In this document: positions 62,288 to 64,000 of the stretch, in pieces | Layout: each line of letters begins with the position of its first letter | Numbering within the stretch: position 1 is the first letter of the stretch | Source of the DNA: Bremia lactucae | Taxonomy: Eukaryota > Oomycota > Peronosporomycetes > Peronosporales > Peronosporaceae | Reading direction: 5' to 3' | Assembly (NCBI RefSeq): GCF_004359215.1 | Contig: NC_090615.1 | Coordinates: 6,910,373-6,974,372, forward strand | Length of the DNA stretch: 64,000 nucleotides | The notes under the pieces: model-generated | Databases searched by the model: none | Told to the model about the DNA's origin: nothing | The model's input: the letters and a program-made list of their open reading frames with translations, nothing else | Program-made: the position numbers and the translations under genes

Positions 62288-63903
62288 AGCCGCTACCAAT
62301 TCCAACCAACTGTTAGAAGTCAGTCTGGACTTCATGTTTGGCATGCCGCCCGATCATAAGGGTCAGACAGGGCTAGTCGTCTTTGTAGACAGACTGAGCA
62401 AGATGGTGCATTTGGCACCATGTAATAAATCATACTCCATCACATGCACGGGTTTCAACTCGATAGAATGCATGACCTGCACCCTTAAAACATTATGGGT
62501 ATAAGTCCCCCCACGAGAGGTAAGTTATCCCTGCCTCTCTAGACAAACGACGCAGCTTGTAGCGTGCACGCCATGAACCGGTATGGCACAGCCCACGTCA
62601 GCGACAGGAGACGATGAATTTATTGCGGGATACAAGTGCGAATATCACAGACAAAGAGGCAGCTCTCTTGTTCCTGGATCATGTTTACCGACAACACGGG
62701 ATGCCTGAGTCCATAGTCTCGGACCGGGATCCCCGTTTTATGTTTAATTTTTGGCGACATATGTTCGAGCTGCTATGTAGCAAGCTCCATGTATCGACCA
62801 CAGATCATCCCCAGACCGATGGCCAAACAGAACGTGTCAATCGGGTCGTGGCGGATGTCTTAAGCACTATAGCGACTCCCAAAGAGAGGAGCAAGCAATT
62901 GCCCTTTGTGGAGTTCGCTATAAATAACAGTGTCCATGCCAGTACGGGTGAGACACCGTTTTATATTAACGGACTGCGCCATCTTCGGACGCCAGTCTCG
63001 TTTGTGCGCAGCCCGAGTCTTAGTGGGGGAGGGCCCCTCACTATGCTCGGTGCGAAAGAGGGACATAGTTTCGTCAATATGACGATGACCCAAGAGGGTA
63101 TCATTTCAAAGACTGAAACTTGCCCTAGTGAACCTGCCAGTTTAGCAGTGGTCAATAAAACTACCTTCGTCCACCAACAGGAGGCGGCAATGGTGGCCCT
63201 GACTGTAGCTGCCATTGATGAGGCTAATGTGCTCGTCACGGGACATAGTTTCGTCAATATGACGATGATCCCATGAGGGTATCATTTCAAAGACTGAAAC
63301 TTGCCCTAGTGACCCTGCCAATTTAGCAGTGGTCAATAAAACTACGCCTTATGACCGACCTCTTGGCGGTATCATAGGCGAGTTTGATGCTAAAAGCGTG
63401 CGCGAGGCTCAGCGCTTTGTGGATGAGCGATAAGCCATCAGACGAAAGTCCGTGACGCAATGGCAAGCGCACAGGACAAGCAAAAAGAATACGCGGATTG
63501 AAATGGCCGCAAAGATAATGAACTTTAGAGTGGGTAAAAAAGTACTATTAAGTACTGCTACCCTACCTAAAAATGCAATTTCTGTACTACCTGGAGGAAC
63601 TACGAAGTTGTTGCCGCGTTTCATTGGGCCCTTTACAGTGGTAGAAGAGGTTAGATACCTAAATAATAGGCTCACCTTCCCCCGTTTATGAAGACGCACC
63701 CCGTAATTCACGTGGGTCGTCTGAAACGGTATGTAGACCCAAATGAGGTCACATATCCCCATCTGGCTAAGAAATCCGATGGTGACGCCGACTGTGAGTC
63801 GAGCGTCGTTCAGGTTGAGGGGGGCGGTGAAGGCGAAAAGCTATCGGACCGACTCCTCCCTCCACGAACAGGACTTGGAGAGCGAGAGACATCACGCGAG
63901 TGA
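62288..63903 (+). pseudogene. Gypsy G3 integrase core, C-terminal domain
   Basis: Integrase: a QTGLVVFVDRLSKMVHLAPC segment (62362-62422, first Asp just before at LDFMFGMPPDH). It is interrupted by a mosaic insertion (62448-62615), then resumes NITDKEAALLFLDHVYRQHG, MPESIVSDRDPRF (second Asp), TTDHPQTDGQTERVNRVVAD (catalytic Glu) and VEFAINNSVHASTGETPFYI (62637-62970). A tandem duplication of about 181 bp (63059-63346) follows. C-terminal domain: NFRVGKKVLLSTATLPKNAI, TTKLLPRFIGPFTVVEEV (63530-63660). After a frameshift, KTHPVIHVGRLKRYVDPNEV (63690-63750) and an acidic tail to the window end. Any chromodomain and the 3' LTR lie beyond 64000. Confidence 0.85.
63059..63346 (+). repeat. Tandem duplication in G3 integrase spacer
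   Basis: GGGACATAGTTTCGTCAATATGACGATGA starts at 63059 and again at 63240 (period about 181 bp). The first about 107 bp are repeated with a few changes and one indel, which puts the second copy out of frame (TGA at 63274). Confidence 0.85.
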
Positions 63904-64000
63904 CGCGGATCCCTCAGCATTATCCGTTCAAAGAGGTCCAAGCGAGTCTTCAGGCGATCATGACCCTGACGAGCCTTCGCTCGGACATCAACGAGATCCG

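Overview
This is a nuclear segment from an oomycete, most likely a Peronosporales species (Phytophthora or downy mildew type). The clues are very short introns (63-71 bp), dense nested LTR retrotransposons of oomycete type, and a chitin synthase relic beside ornithine decarboxylase and a cell-cycle TPR gene. Only about 7 kb (11.5-18.2 kb) is host gene space. Almost everything else is retrotransposon, much of it broken, nested or inverted. Three N gaps (36964-37063, 47556-47655, 59889-60538) mark assembly breaks inside repeats.

Layout. 1-1.07 kb: gag relic of Gypsy family G3. 1.5-11.5 kb: two copies of a second Gypsy family arranged head to head, reading LTR / antisense ORF / pol(-) | pol(+) / antisense ORF / LTR. 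I call this family amb-Gypsy because every copy with a readable 3' end has an extra protein-like frame on the strand opposite to pol, between the chromodomain and the 3' LTR. 11.5-18.2 kb: host island with a truncated chitin synthase pseudogene (+), a long hairpin repeat, ornithine decarboxylase (-) and a five-exon APC7-like gene (-). 18.5-23.7 kb: amb-Gypsy LTR fragments and two partial Gypsy gag/protease/linker relics. 23.7-26.5 kb: two broken Copia pieces, back to back. 26.5-28.6 kb: an unclassified old repeat. 28.6-30.3 kb: G3 LTR and gag, about 99 % identical to the copy at position 1.

30.4-55.3 kb: remnants of an old tandem array of a roughly 415 bp unit (R). One array unit is split by Copia-5 (+, 30.7-34.2 kb). 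Another is split by a 20 kb block holding Copia-1 (-), amb-Gypsy (-), Copia-4 (-), a Gypsy pol (+), another amb-Gypsy 3' end (-), Copia-3 (+) and the young, complete Copia-2 (-, 50028-54557). Copia-2 has a perfect 5 bp target duplication, LTRs differing at two of 200 positions, and one in-frame stop. 55.9-56.3 kb: solo LTR. 56.9-64.0 kb: a nearly full G3 Gypsy (+) running off the window end.

How it works together. The host genes have separate roles: polyamine synthesis (ODC) and mitotic ubiquitin ligation (APC7). Nothing suggests an operon. The transposon copies are informative together because divergent amb-Gypsy copies can be compared inside one window. Their antisense frame keeps the same amino-acid pattern and the same codon phase against pol in four copies.
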